This document shows, one piece after another, positions 43,571 to 51,523 of a stretch of 64,000 nt of DNA (the first letter of the stretch is position 1; each line of letters opens with the position of its first letter). The notes below the pieces were generated by a model that ran no database searches, was not told the origin of the DNA, and was given only the letters and a program-made list of their open reading frames with translations. The position numbers and the translations under genes were made by a program. Origin of the DNA: Terripilifer sp031921685 (GTDB lineage Bacteria > Pseudomonadota > Alphaproteobacteria > Rhizobiales > Beijerinckiaceae); assembly GCF_031921685.1 (NCBI RefSeq), contig NZ_JAPDHU010000003.1, positions 124,001 to 188,000 on the forward strand, read 5' to 3'.

Positions 43571-44602
43571 ATGGCTGACGACCGTATTCCCGTCACGTTG
43601 CTCACCGGTTTTCTCGGGAGCGGCAAGACAACGCTTCTCAATGCCTGGCTACGCACACCGGACCTGGCCGATGCCGCCGTTATCGTCAATGAGTTCGGTG
43701 AAGTTGGGATCGATCACGCTCTGATCGCCTCCAGCAATGACAATACGATCGAACTGTCGACGGGCTGTCTGTGCTGCACCGTGCGCGGCGATCTCGTGAA
43801 CACGTTGCGCGAGCTGATCGTGCGGCGCGAGAAAGGCGAAGTGCGCGCCTTTAGTCGCGTGCTCATCGAAACCACCGGCCTGGCCGACCCGGCGCCCGTG
43901 ATCCAGGCCTTGATGACCTTCCCGGTGGCGCGGCGCTTTCGGCTGCGCCAGGTCGTGACCACGGTCGATGCGGTCAATGGCATGGCGACACTGGCAAACC
44001 ATCAGGAATCGGTGAAGCAAGTCGCCGTGGCCGATGAACTTATCCTCACCAAGGTCGATGTCGACGCGGCGAGCGATGACATCGTCGCCAGCTTGAGGCA
44101 GCTCAATCGCGGCGCACGGTTCCACCGCTCCTCGCTCGACGGCATCGTGATGCCCGATGATCTTGAAACCATCGACATCTATGATCCGGCAACCAAGAAC
44201 GAGGATGTCGCCCGCTGGCTCAACGCGGAAGCGCACGCCGTACATCATGATCATGGCCACGACCATCATCACGATATCACCCGCCATGGCGCCGATATTT
44301 CCTCTTTCGTCTTCGAATTCAAATCGCCGCTCCATTGGGAACATGTCGCCAATTGGCTCGACGCGCTCGTCATGGGCAACGGCCAAGACCTTCTGCGCGT
44401 CAAAGGCATCGTCGACATCATCGGCCGGCCCCGCCCGATCGTCATTCAAGCGGTGCAGAGTTTGCTGCATCCGCCCTTCGAACTTCCGGCCTGGCCGGAA
44501 GGCCCACGAACCTCGCGCATCGTTTTCATCACCCGTCGGCTGTCGCGCGCCTATGTCGGAGAAGTCTTCGACACGATCCAGCAACGCGCGCCGGCCGCAT
44601 AA
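43571..44602 (+). CDS. CobW/G3E-family GTPase, putative metallochaperone
   Basis: 343 residues. Walker A is GFLGSGKTTLLNAW (about residue 13); NEFGEVGID follows; CLCCTVRGDL (about residue 64) is the family's C-x-C-C metal site; ETTGLADPAPV is the switch region and LTKVDVDA the NKxD-type base motif. A His-rich loop (AVHHDHGHDHHHD, about residue 225) would bind Zn, Ni or Co. The CobW_C domain follows. Members deliver metal to a partner enzyme at the cost of GTP. The next gene is a metal-dependent amidohydrolase and a Rieske oxygenase follows further on, so either could be the client. Confidence 0.92.
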   Translation: MADDRIPVTLLTGFLGSGKTTLLNAWLRTPDLADAAVIVNEFGEVGIDHALIASSNDNTIELSTGCLCCTVRGDLVNTLRELIVRREKGEVRAFSRVLIETTGLADPAPVIQALMTFPVARRFRLRQVVTTVDAVNGMATLANHQESVKQVAVADELILTKVDVDAASDDIVASLRQLNRGARFHRSSLDGIVMPDDLETIDIYDPATKNEDVARWLNAEAHAVHHDHGHDHHHDITRHGADISSFVFEFKSPLHWEHVANWLDALVMGNGQDLLRVKGIVDIIGRPRPIVIQAVQSLLHPPFELPAWPEGPRTSRIVFITRRLSRAYVGEVFDTIQQRAPAA

Positions 44603-44629
44603 CTTTCTAGTCTCTGGAGAATTCGACTT

Positions 44630-46015
44630 ATGGATACGCTTATCCGCAACGGCCTGCTGATCACCCCGAAGGGCCAGACGCAGGCTTCCGTTGGCATCGA
44701 GAATGGCCGTATCGCCGGCATCTATCCCCCCGGTCAGGAGCCCGTCGCCAAAGAGACGATCGACGCCAGGGGCCTCGCCATTCTGCCCGGCGTGATCGAC
44801 ATGCATTCGCATCACCGCGAAGGCAGCCTGCCGGGTTTCGAATATAAAGACACCATCTACACGTCGACTCAGCAGTGCGCCGCCGGCGGCGTCACCACCA
44901 CCGTCGGCATGCCCAACGTGCAGCCGCCGCCCAATTCGCTCGATCTCCTGAAGAAGCAATTCGCCATTTACGAGCGCGACGCCATCGTCGACTGGAATTT
45001 TAATCCCGCTCCCACCATTCAAGACGAAATCTCCAGCATGGCCGAAGAAGGCATCGCCGCCTTCAAGATCTTCATGGTGGTCGATACCGGACGCGACTAT
45101 CCGCATATGCCAGGCATTGGCGTGCATGATCATGGCCGCATTCTCGAAATCATGCAGCATTGCGCGAAGGTCAATGTGCCGCTGATGGTCCATCCGCACG
45201 ACCAGGCCTTGATGGACGTGATCGAAAAGGAATTCTGGGAACGCCAGGAGCGCGATGCACTGGCCTATGCCAAGGCCTATGCGGCACATGACGGCGTCAT
45301 CTGGGAAACCGCCATCGCCACGCTTCTGCGCCTACAGAAAGCGGCAGGCTGCCACCTGCACATCCTGCACACGCAGACCGCTGGCAGCGTCGATCTCATC
45401 CGCAAGGCCAAAGCAGCCGGGCAACGCGTCACCTGCGAGATCAACCCCTGGGCGCTGTTTCTGGGTTGCGACTGGTCGGCGATCCAGCGCCTCGGCTCCT
45501 ATGCTTTGTCCTATTGGGTGCCGGAAAAGAATGTGCCGAGCCTGTGGGAAGGATTGAACGACGGCACGATCGATATCGTCGCCACCGACCATGCGCCCCA
45601 CACCCGCGAGGAAAAAGAGATCGGCTGGATCAACGGCTGGAAAGCTCACACGGGAACGCCCTCAACCCAGTTCTATCTCAGCATGTTCCTCACCGCTGCG
45701 CTGGAAGGCAAGATTTCGCTGGAACGTGTCGTCGAAGCCACCTCAACCGCCCCGGCACGCATTTTCGGCATCGAGCACAAAGGCAATGTCGTCGCCGGTC
45801 ATCATGCCGATCTCGTCCTCGTCGATCTCGAGAAGGAATATGAGATCAGCGACGAAGACGTGCTGAGTCTCACTGGCTGGAGTCCCTATGCCGGCCGCAA
45901 GGTCAAAGGCAAGCCGGTCCGCACCATCGTGCGCGGCAAGACAGTCTATCTCGATGGCCAGGTCGTCGGCGAGAAGGGCTGGGGCAAGCAAGCTTGGGCC
46001 CGCTATCCGTCATAA
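44630..46015 (+). CDS. amidohydrolase of the hydantoinase/allantoinase/dihydroorotase group
   Basis: 461 residues. The metal site is complete: HxH in GVIDMHSHHREGSLPGFEYK (about residue 55), the carbamylated-Lys candidate in IAAFKIFMVV, His in MVHPHDQAL and HILHTQTAG, and the Asp in IVATDHAPHTREEK. This is the binuclear set of cyclic amidohydrolases. Length agrees with allantoinase or dihydropyrimidinase (about 450-480). It lies between the CobW gene and the permease gene of the same operon. It probably opens a cyclic amide or imide brought in by the transporter; allantoin, hydantoin or a dihydropyrimidine are all possible. Confidence 0.88.
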   Translation: MDTLIRNGLLITPKGQTQASVGIENGRIAGIYPPGQEPVAKETIDARGLAILPGVIDMHSHHREGSLPGFEYKDTIYTSTQQCAAGGVTTTVGMPNVQPPPNSLDLLKKQFAIYERDAIVDWNFNPAPTIQDEISSMAEEGIAAFKIFMVVDTGRDYPHMPGIGVHDHGRILEIMQHCAKVNVPLMVHPHDQALMDVIEKEFWERQERDALAYAKAYAAHDGVIWETAIATLLRLQKAAGCHLHILHTQTAGSVDLIRKAKAAGQRVTCEINPWALFLGCDWSAIQRLGSYALSYWVPEKNVPSLWEGLNDGTIDIVATDHAPHTREEKEIGWINGWKAHTGTPSTQFYLSMFLTAALEGKISLERVVEATSTAPARIFGIEHKGNVVAGHHADLVLVDLEKEYEISDEDVLSLTGWSPYAGRKVKGKPVRTIVRGKTVYLDGQVVGEKGWGKQAWARYPS

Positions 46016-46036
46016 CCTCGAACAACAGAGGCTCCT

Positions 46037-46819
46037 TTGCGCAAGGTTTATGACTTCCTCGAACAGGACACGCGCGCGGCCGCCCTCACGCGCATCTTCG
46101 TTTCGACCGGCTTCGTGCTCATCCTCTGGCAGCTTCTGTCGATGGTCGTCACCAACCGGCTGCTGCTCGTCCCGCCAGCCGAGGTGGCTTCCGCCCTCTG
46201 GAAGGAATTCCAGCAGGGCACAATGGCGGAGAACGCCTGGGCTACGGTGACGGCGGTGGTGACGTCCTTTCTGGTGTCGATCGCCATCGGCATCGGCATT
46301 GGCCTGGCGCTGGCCTCGAGCCGCTTTCTGTCGCTGACAGGCGGCCCAGTGCTGAGCGCCCTGAATTCGGTGCCCATCATCGCGTTGGCGCCATTGTTCA
46401 TCGCCTGGCTCGGACTCGGTTTTGCCTCGAAATTCGTGCTGGTTTTGCTGGTCGCCGTCTTTCCCGTGGTTGTCACCACGGAGGCCGGCCTGCGCGCCAC
46501 CGACAAGCCGCTGATCGAGGCAGCGCGCTCCTTCAACGCCACGCCGTTGCAGATTTTCAGCACGGTCACTTTTCCTTACGCGCTGCCCTTCATCGTCAGC
46601 GGCATTCGCGTCGCCTGGGCGCGCGCCCTTGTCGGCATCGTCGTCGCCGAATTCTTCGGTTCTTTTGCTGGCTTCGGCTTCGCCATCATGTCGGCGAGCC
46701 AGACGTTCGATACTGCCCGCGTGCTGGGCTATGTGATCGTGCTCGGCGCCATGGGATTGATCGGCAGTGTCCTCTTCGCGGCACTGGAACGCTACCTCGC
46801 CCCCTGGAGGCTTGAATGA
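46037..46819 (+). CDS. ABC transporter permease (SsuC/TauC-type)
   Basis: 260 residues, about six membrane segments starting near residue 20 (IFVSTGFVLILWQLLSMVV). The EAA-like loop is LIEAARSFNATPLQIFSTVT, followed by PYALPFIVSGIRVAWARALV. The start is a TTG at 46037 after AGAGG; there is no nearby ATG. The last four bases overlap the ATPase gene (ATGA), so translation is coupled. Partner SBP is at 42554. Confidence 0.88.
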   Translation: MRKVYDFLEQDTRAAALTRIFVSTGFVLILWQLLSMVVTNRLLLVPPAEVASALWKEFQQGTMAENAWATVTAVVTSFLVSIAIGIGIGLALASSRFLSLTGGPVLSALNSVPIIALAPLFIAWLGLGFASKFVLVLLVAVFPVVVTTEAGLRATDKPLIEAARSFNATPLQIFSTVTFPYALPFIVSGIRVAWARALVGIVVAEFFGSFAGFGFAIMSASQTFDTARVLGYVIVLGAMGLIGSVLFAALERYLAPWRLE

Positions 46820-47604
46820 CCGCGCTGCTCAAAATCGACAATGTCAGCCAGACATTCGTTCGCAATGACAAATCCTCGGTGGAAGCGTTGCGTTCGATCG
46901 ACTTGTCGATCAACGAAGGCGAGTTCGTGTCCATTGTCGGCGCCAGCGGCAGCGGCAAGTCAACGTTGCTGCGGATCATCGACGGTCTTCTCGCGCCCTC
47001 CAGCGGTTCGGTTTTCGTCGATGGTACGAAGGTCGATCGTCCCGGTCCCGATCGCGCGATGGTTTTCCAGCAGGATTCTCTCTTGCCATGGAAAACCGTC
47101 ATCGAGAATGTCGGGTATGGCCTAACCCTTGCCGGCAGGCCAAAAGCCGAAGTCCAGGCGATCGCCCAGCGTTTCATCGATATGACGGGCTTGCGCGGTT
47201 TCGAGAGCCACTATCCGCACCAATTGTCCGGCGGCATGCGCCAGCGCGTCAATGTCGCCCGCGCCCTGGCGGTCGATCCGAAAATCTTGCTCCTCGACGA
47301 GCCGTTCGCGGCACTCGATGCGCAAACGCGCGAAATCATGCAGACGGAACTGCTGTCGATCTGGCAGAAGAGCCGCAAGACCGTCCTGCTCATCACCCAT
47401 CAGATCGATGAAGCCGTCTTCCTGTCGGATCGCGTCATCGTATTCAGCGCCCGCCCGGGCTGCGTCAAAACGGAAGTTGCCATCGATCTGCCGCGCCCGC
47501 GCGACCTCGATTTGAAGCGGCACCCCGCCTTCATCGAGCAGGTCGACCACATCTGGAAATTGATCGAGGCCGAGGTGCGCGCCGGCGTGAAACAGGGCGC
47601 GTAA
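46816..47604 (+). CDS. ABC transporter ATP-binding protein (SsuB/TauB-type)
   Basis: 262 residues. Walker A GASGSGKST (about residue 42), Q-loop VFQQDSLLPW, signature LSGGMRQR, Walker B ILLLDEPFAALD and switch ITHQIDEAVF are all intact. It overlaps the permease gene by 4 bases. It ends 240 bases before the Rieske gene; that gap may contain a further promoter. Confidence 0.93.
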   Translation: MTALLKIDNVSQTFVRNDKSSVEALRSIDLSINEGEFVSIVGASGSGKSTLLRIIDGLLAPSSGSVFVDGTKVDRPGPDRAMVFQQDSLLPWKTVIENVGYGLTLAGRPKAEVQAIAQRFIDMTGLRGFESHYPHQLSGGMRQRVNVARALAVDPKILLLDEPFAALDAQTREIMQTELLSIWQKSRKTVLLITHQIDEAVFLSDRVIVFSARPGCVKTEVAIDLPRPRDLDLKRHPAFIEQVDHIWKLIEAEVRAGVKQGA

Positions 47605-47844
47605 TCGCACAGATATGCACTATCTTGCCGGCGTGACGAGCGAGCTCCTCCTCATCTCTAAAGCCATTCTCACGCGCCCGCGAATGCGCTAAGGAATATC
47701 GAAGGCTGGCGAACACGGCCTCGTCCAGGGAGGACAATTGGCGCATCGCTTGCGGTGGCATGGTCATGCCAAACCAACGCAAGAACACGCGCCCCAGTTC
47801 GATCCCTCTCCGACCCGCGCCGCGCCGAACAGCGGGAGGATATC

Positions 47845-49116
47845 ATGCTGAGACACGAGGATAACGAGCGGCTGACGCGCGTTGGCGCCGGGACGCCCGG
47901 CGGAGAACTCTTCCGGCGCTACTGGATCCCCGCACTGATGTCCTCCGAACTGCCGGAAAACGACGGAGCGCCTGTGCGCGTGCGCTTACTCGGCGAAGAT
48001 CTGATCGCTTTCCGTGATAGCAACGGCGATGTCGGCCTCGTCGATGCCTTTTGTCCGCATCGCCGCGCCCCGATGTTTTTCGGCCGCAACGAAGAGTGCG
48101 GATTGCGATGCGTCTATCACGGCTGGAAGTTCAACACCCGGGGCCATTGCGTCGACATGCCCTCAGAACCTGAAGGGTCGACGCTGCACCAGCGGGTCAA
48201 GATCAAGGCTTACCCCTGCATCGACAAAGGCGGCATCGTCTGGACCTATATGGGTCCCAAGGAGACCATGCCCGAGCCGCCGGATTATGAATGGATGCGC
48301 GCACCCATAACCCATCGGCATGTCTCGAAAACTTATGAAGAATGCAATTATCTCCAGGCGATGGAAGGCGGCCTCGACACCGCGCATTCGTCTTTCGCCC
48401 ATAACAACAATCTCGGCAATCGCAATGAGCCGCGCCTCCGCGATCGCTCGCCGCGACTTGACGTCGAGCGCACCGAATATGGCTATTGCTACGTCTCCTT
48501 CCGCGACCTGAAGGACGGCAACTATTACATGCGCATCTATCATTTTGTCATGCCGTTCCAGCAGTTTCGCGGCGGCATTCATAAGTTCGATGGGTCGCGC
48601 CGCGACTATCCGGAACTCAATGGCCATATCTGGGTGCCCATCGACGACACCACGACCTATGTCTACAACTGGGCTTGCGCCTATGATGCCGACGCCAATT
48701 TCAGCGAGGACAACATCCTCGAACGTGAATATTTCTACGGCCGTGGCCCCGATCAGATGATCCCCGGCACGTTCCAATTGAAAGCCAACAAATCGAACGA
48801 TTATTTCATCGATCGCAATAAGCAGAAGTCCGAGACCTATACGGGCATCGAGGGCATCAATACGCAGGACTTCGCCTTGCAGGAAGGCATGGGGCCCATC
48901 GTCGACCGCTCCCTGGAACATCTCGGCAGCTCCGACAAAGCCATCGTCGCCATGCGGCGCTTGATGTTGGAGGCCGTTACCGATGTCGAGGAAGGGCGCA
49001 GGCCCAAAGGCGCCGATCCCAAAATTCATGCGCAGATCAGGCCTTACGACGGTTTCATGCAAACCAACGATAACTGGAAAGAAGTCTTCGCCGCCGAACT
49101 CACCCCGCGTTGGTGA
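47845..49116 (+). CDS. Rieske ring-hydroxylating oxygenase, alpha subunit (phthalate 4,5-dioxygenase-like)
   Basis: 423 residues. The ATG at 47845 follows GGGAGGATATC. The Rieske [2Fe-2S] site is CPHRRAP (about residue 69) and CVYHGWKF (about residue 90). The mononuclear iron site is EGGLDTAHSSFAHN (about residue 172), with the bridging Asp and two His. The overall pattern fits the Pht3/VanA-like single-component oxygenases. It requires a reductase, which is not in the window. It is followed 26 bases later by a Pht5-like decarboxylase gene, so the two probably act in sequence on an aromatic dicarboxylate or similar. Confidence 0.93.
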   Translation: MLRHEDNERLTRVGAGTPGGELFRRYWIPALMSSELPENDGAPVRVRLLGEDLIAFRDSNGDVGLVDAFCPHRRAPMFFGRNEECGLRCVYHGWKFNTRGHCVDMPSEPEGSTLHQRVKIKAYPCIDKGGIVWTYMGPKETMPEPPDYEWMRAPITHRHVSKTYEECNYLQAMEGGLDTAHSSFAHNNNLGNRNEPRLRDRSPRLDVERTEYGYCYVSFRDLKDGNYYMRIYHFVMPFQQFRGGIHKFDGSRRDYPELNGHIWVPIDDTTTYVYNWACAYDADANFSEDNILEREYFYGRGPDQMIPGTFQLKANKSNDYFIDRNKQKSETYTGIEGINTQDFALQEGMGPIVDRSLEHLGSSDKAIVAMRRLMLEAVTDVEEGRRPKGADPKIHAQIRPYDGFMQTNDNWKEVFAAELTPRW

Positions 49117-49142
49117 AAGGCCGCGAAACTTTGGAGACTTGA

Positions 49143-50138
49143 ATGACGATTGATCTTTTGCCGCTCAGCATCGCGCTTTCCAACAACGAGCGTACCCGCC
49201 CCGTGATCGAGGGACGCCACCAGCCGCAAGGCGTCAGGCTTCTGCCGACCGTGGTTCATCCCTCAGAAATGTTCTGGCGTCAGCTCAAATTCGCCGAGTT
49301 CGACATTTCGGAAATGTCGCTGTCGTCCTTGTTCATCGCGGTGTCGAAAGGCGATCAGCGCTTCGTCGGTCTGCCGATCTATACCGCGCGCATGTTCTTT
49401 CATACCCGCATCATCGTGCGCAAAGACAGCGGCATCAAAAAGCCGTCCGATCTCATCGGCAAGAAAATCGGTGTCCCCGAATATCAGCAAACATCGGCCA
49501 TCTGGTCGCGCGGCGTGCTGCAACATGAATTCGGCGTACATGCCCGCGACATCGATTGGTACATGGAGCGCGTACCGGATATCAGCCACGGCGGCTCCAC
49601 CGGCTTCAAACCGCCGCCAGGTGTCAGGATCAATCAAATTCCACTGTCGACCAATATCGGCGACATGCTGGTGAAGGGCGAACTCGACGGCGCCCTGCTC
49701 TATCTCAACGAACGCAATCTGGTCGATCGCAGCAGCGCCGACGTCTCCGAGGTTTGCGAACCGCTGTTTCCCAACGCCATCGCGGAATCGACCCGCTTCT
49801 ATCAAAAAACCGGGCTCTATCCGATCAACCACGCCATGGTGATCAAGCGCGAGGTGCACGAGAAATATCCCTGGGTGGCGGTGAACGTCTATCACGCTTT
49901 CATGGCCGCCAAGGCCGAAGTCGAGAAAACCGCCCAGGCGACCCTGAAGGACTATGCCGCCTGCGGCCTCGTCGCGGCGGAACCCGCCAAACTCTTCGCC
50001 ACCGACCCGAAAAGCTACGGCCTGCGCCACAACCGCAAGGTCATCGAAACCATCGCGCAATACGTGCACGAACAAGGCCTTACCGACCGGCAGGTGGAGG
50101 TGGAGGAAATCTTCGCGCCAGCCACCCTCAATCTGTAG
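49143..50138 (+). CDS. 4,5-dihydroxyphthalate decarboxylase-like protein (Pht5 family), second copy
   Basis: 331 residues, no signal peptide. ALSNNERTRPVIEGRHQPQG, FDISEMSLSSLFI, LQHEFGVHARDIDW and the C-terminal QYVHEQGLTDRQVEVEEIF match the copy at 4216 in every block, but overall identity by eye is modest. Placed 26 bases after the Rieske oxygenase gene, which strengthens the reading as a decarboxylase of a hydroxylated aromatic carboxylate rather than a transport protein. Confidence 0.78.
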   Translation: MTIDLLPLSIALSNNERTRPVIEGRHQPQGVRLLPTVVHPSEMFWRQLKFAEFDISEMSLSSLFIAVSKGDQRFVGLPIYTARMFFHTRIIVRKDSGIKKPSDLIGKKIGVPEYQQTSAIWSRGVLQHEFGVHARDIDWYMERVPDISHGGSTGFKPPPGVRINQIPLSTNIGDMLVKGELDGALLYLNERNLVDRSSADVSEVCEPLFPNAIAESTRFYQKTGLYPINHAMVIKREVHEKYPWVAVNVYHAFMAAKAEVEKTAQATLKDYAACGLVAAEPAKLFATDPKSYGLRHNRKVIETIAQYVHEQGLTDRQVEVEEIFAPATLNL

Positions 50139-50251
50139 CGGGCACCTGTTGGAACCCGCGGATGGGCAGACTGCCAAGATTGACAGGCCGTTCGCCCGCC
50201 CCAATATGGGGTTTGAATAGGGAGCGAAATCGCCCCGGTCGGAACGGAAAG

Positions 50252-50728
50252 ATGAGCCAGATCAGGGTTGAACCCGGCGAAGACATGCTCGGCTTCGGCT
50301 GCGCCTGCTGCGGCAGCGACGGCGGCGTGCGCGGTTTCATCTATGACAATGAAGACCCGCTGGCGATCTATTATGCAGAGGCCGGCGGCATGTCGAACAT
50401 GCCCGTTGTGCTCGTCGGCATCGCCATGGGCGCCTGGGAGGCGGGAACCACCAAATCGCAGCGCACCGCCATCGTCTTCGCATGCAGCAAGCCCGACAAT
50501 GCGCCGCGCCAAACTGTGCCGACCACGCCCTTTCTGCTCGGTTTTCCCGAGTTCCCTCTGCTCGGCGAAACGATCGAGCCGGAGGTTGCGCACGAGCATA
50601 AGGACTATGCGCGGCTGCTCGAACTTTGCGATGCCCTGATCGATAACGATGCGCGCTTCATGCATCTGCGCAACGATCCCGTCGCCCGCCGTCGCTTCAT
50701 CGCCGATGCACCCTCGGCGGAAACCTGA
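50252..50728 (+). CDS. unrecognised 158-residue protein with GFGCACCG motif
   Basis: I do not recognise this family. The ATG at 50252 is preceded by GGAACGGAAAG; the gap to the decarboxylase-like gene is 113 bases. The N-terminus has three closely spaced Cys in DMLGFGCACCGSDGG (about residue 12-24), then GVRGFIYDNEDPLAIYYAEA, GMSNMPVVLVGIAMGAWEAG, IVFACSKPD and a charged C-terminal part ending RRRFIADAPSAET. No signal peptide or membrane segment. It is probably real, since it is compact, keeps a consistent codon pattern and lies on the operon strand; a metal-binding or redox accessory for the Rieske enzyme is only a guess. Confidence 0.7.
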   Translation: MSQIRVEPGEDMLGFGCACCGSDGGVRGFIYDNEDPLAIYYAEAGGMSNMPVVLVGIAMGAWEAGTTKSQRTAIVFACSKPDNAPRQTVPTTPFLLGFPEFPLLGETIEPEVAHEHKDYARLLELCDALIDNDARFMHLRNDPVARRRFIADAPSAET

Positions 50729-50734
50729 GCGGCC

Positions 50735-51523
50735 TCAAACGCCCCTGAACTGTGGCACGCGTTTTTCTTTGAAAGCCGCCTGCCCTTCCTTGTAGTCTTC
50801 GCTGCTGAAACAACGCGCCACAAGCGCATCAGCGCCGGCGCGATCGCGCTCATCATGCGGCTTGGCGGTTTCAGCCAGCGATTTCTTCAACGCCATCAGA
50901 GTGAGCGGCGCATTGGTGGCGATGGCGGCAATATAGTCATCGGCAGCCTGATCGAACGACGGCGCATCCCATGTCTTGTTGACGAGCCCCAATCGTTCGG
51001 CCTCGGCGCCGTCCACAATGCGTGCGCTGAGCAGCATGTCGCTCGCCGGTCCCAAACCGATGCGATGCACTAAGGCTTCGACATTGGAAAACGCATAACC
51101 AAGCCCCAGCCGCGCCGCTGGAATACGAAAGCGCGAATCCGAGGAAGCGATCCGCAAATCACAGCACAGTGCCAGCGCCAAACCGCCACCGAAGGCGATG
51201 CCGCGAATGCGCGCGAGCACGGGCTTTTGGGCGTGCATCAGCGCTTCCATGCCGGCGAGCACTGCCGCTTCATAGGCCTGTACGGCGGCTTCGCCCGTGC
51301 GCTTCGTGCCGAACTGCGAAATATCGGCACCGGCGCAGAAGGCCTTGTCGCCAGCACCGGTCAGGACGATCAATCGAACCGAGTGATCTCCTTCAGCCTG
51401 CGCAACAAGCCCGGGAATGGCACTCCACATCTCGAAAGTCAGGGCATTCATCTTCGCCGGCTGATTGATCGTCAGCGTAGCAACGCCATTTCCGACTTGA
51501 TAATCAATGCGTGGCTCGCTCAT
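50735..51523 (-). CDS. crotonase/enoyl-CoA hydratase family protein lacking both catalytic glutamates
   Basis: 262 residues. The crotonase fold is clear: VATLTINQPAKMNALTFEMW, FCAGADISQFG (oxyanion hole) and ARIRGIAFGGGLALALCCDL. In classical hydratases a Glu follows GGGC and another follows the FxxP block; here the sequences are GGGLALALCCD and FRIPAARLGLGY, so both positions are Ala. It is therefore unlikely to be a simple hydratase; isomerase, hydrolase or decarboxylase activity is possible. The start at 51523 overlaps the upstream oxidoreductase gene by 4 bases, giving a two-gene operon. Confidence 0.88.
   Translation of the reverse strand: MSEPRIDYQVGNGVATLTINQPAKMNALTFEMWSAIPGLVAQAEGDHSVRLIVLTGAGDKAFCAGADISQFGTKRTGEAAVQAYEAAVLAGMEALMHAQKPVLARIRGIAFGGGLALALCCDLRIASSDSRFRIPAARLGLGYAFSNVEALVHRIGLGPASDMLLSARIVDGAEAERLGLVNKTWDAPSFDQAADDYIAAIATNAPLTLMALKKSLAETAKPHDERDRAGADALVARCFSSEDYKEGQAAFKEKRVPQFRGV

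Noticed and set aside
43649..45289. 546-residue open frame on the minus strand over the CobW and amidohydrolase genes
   Set aside because: It is antisense to two genes with complete catalytic motifs and has no recognisable domain; long antisense frames are expected at this GC content.
49556..50251. Long upstream extension of the 158-residue protein
   Set aside because: The extension is in the wrong frame over the Pht5-like gene and is Arg-rich shadow sequence; the ATG at 50252 is the sensible start.
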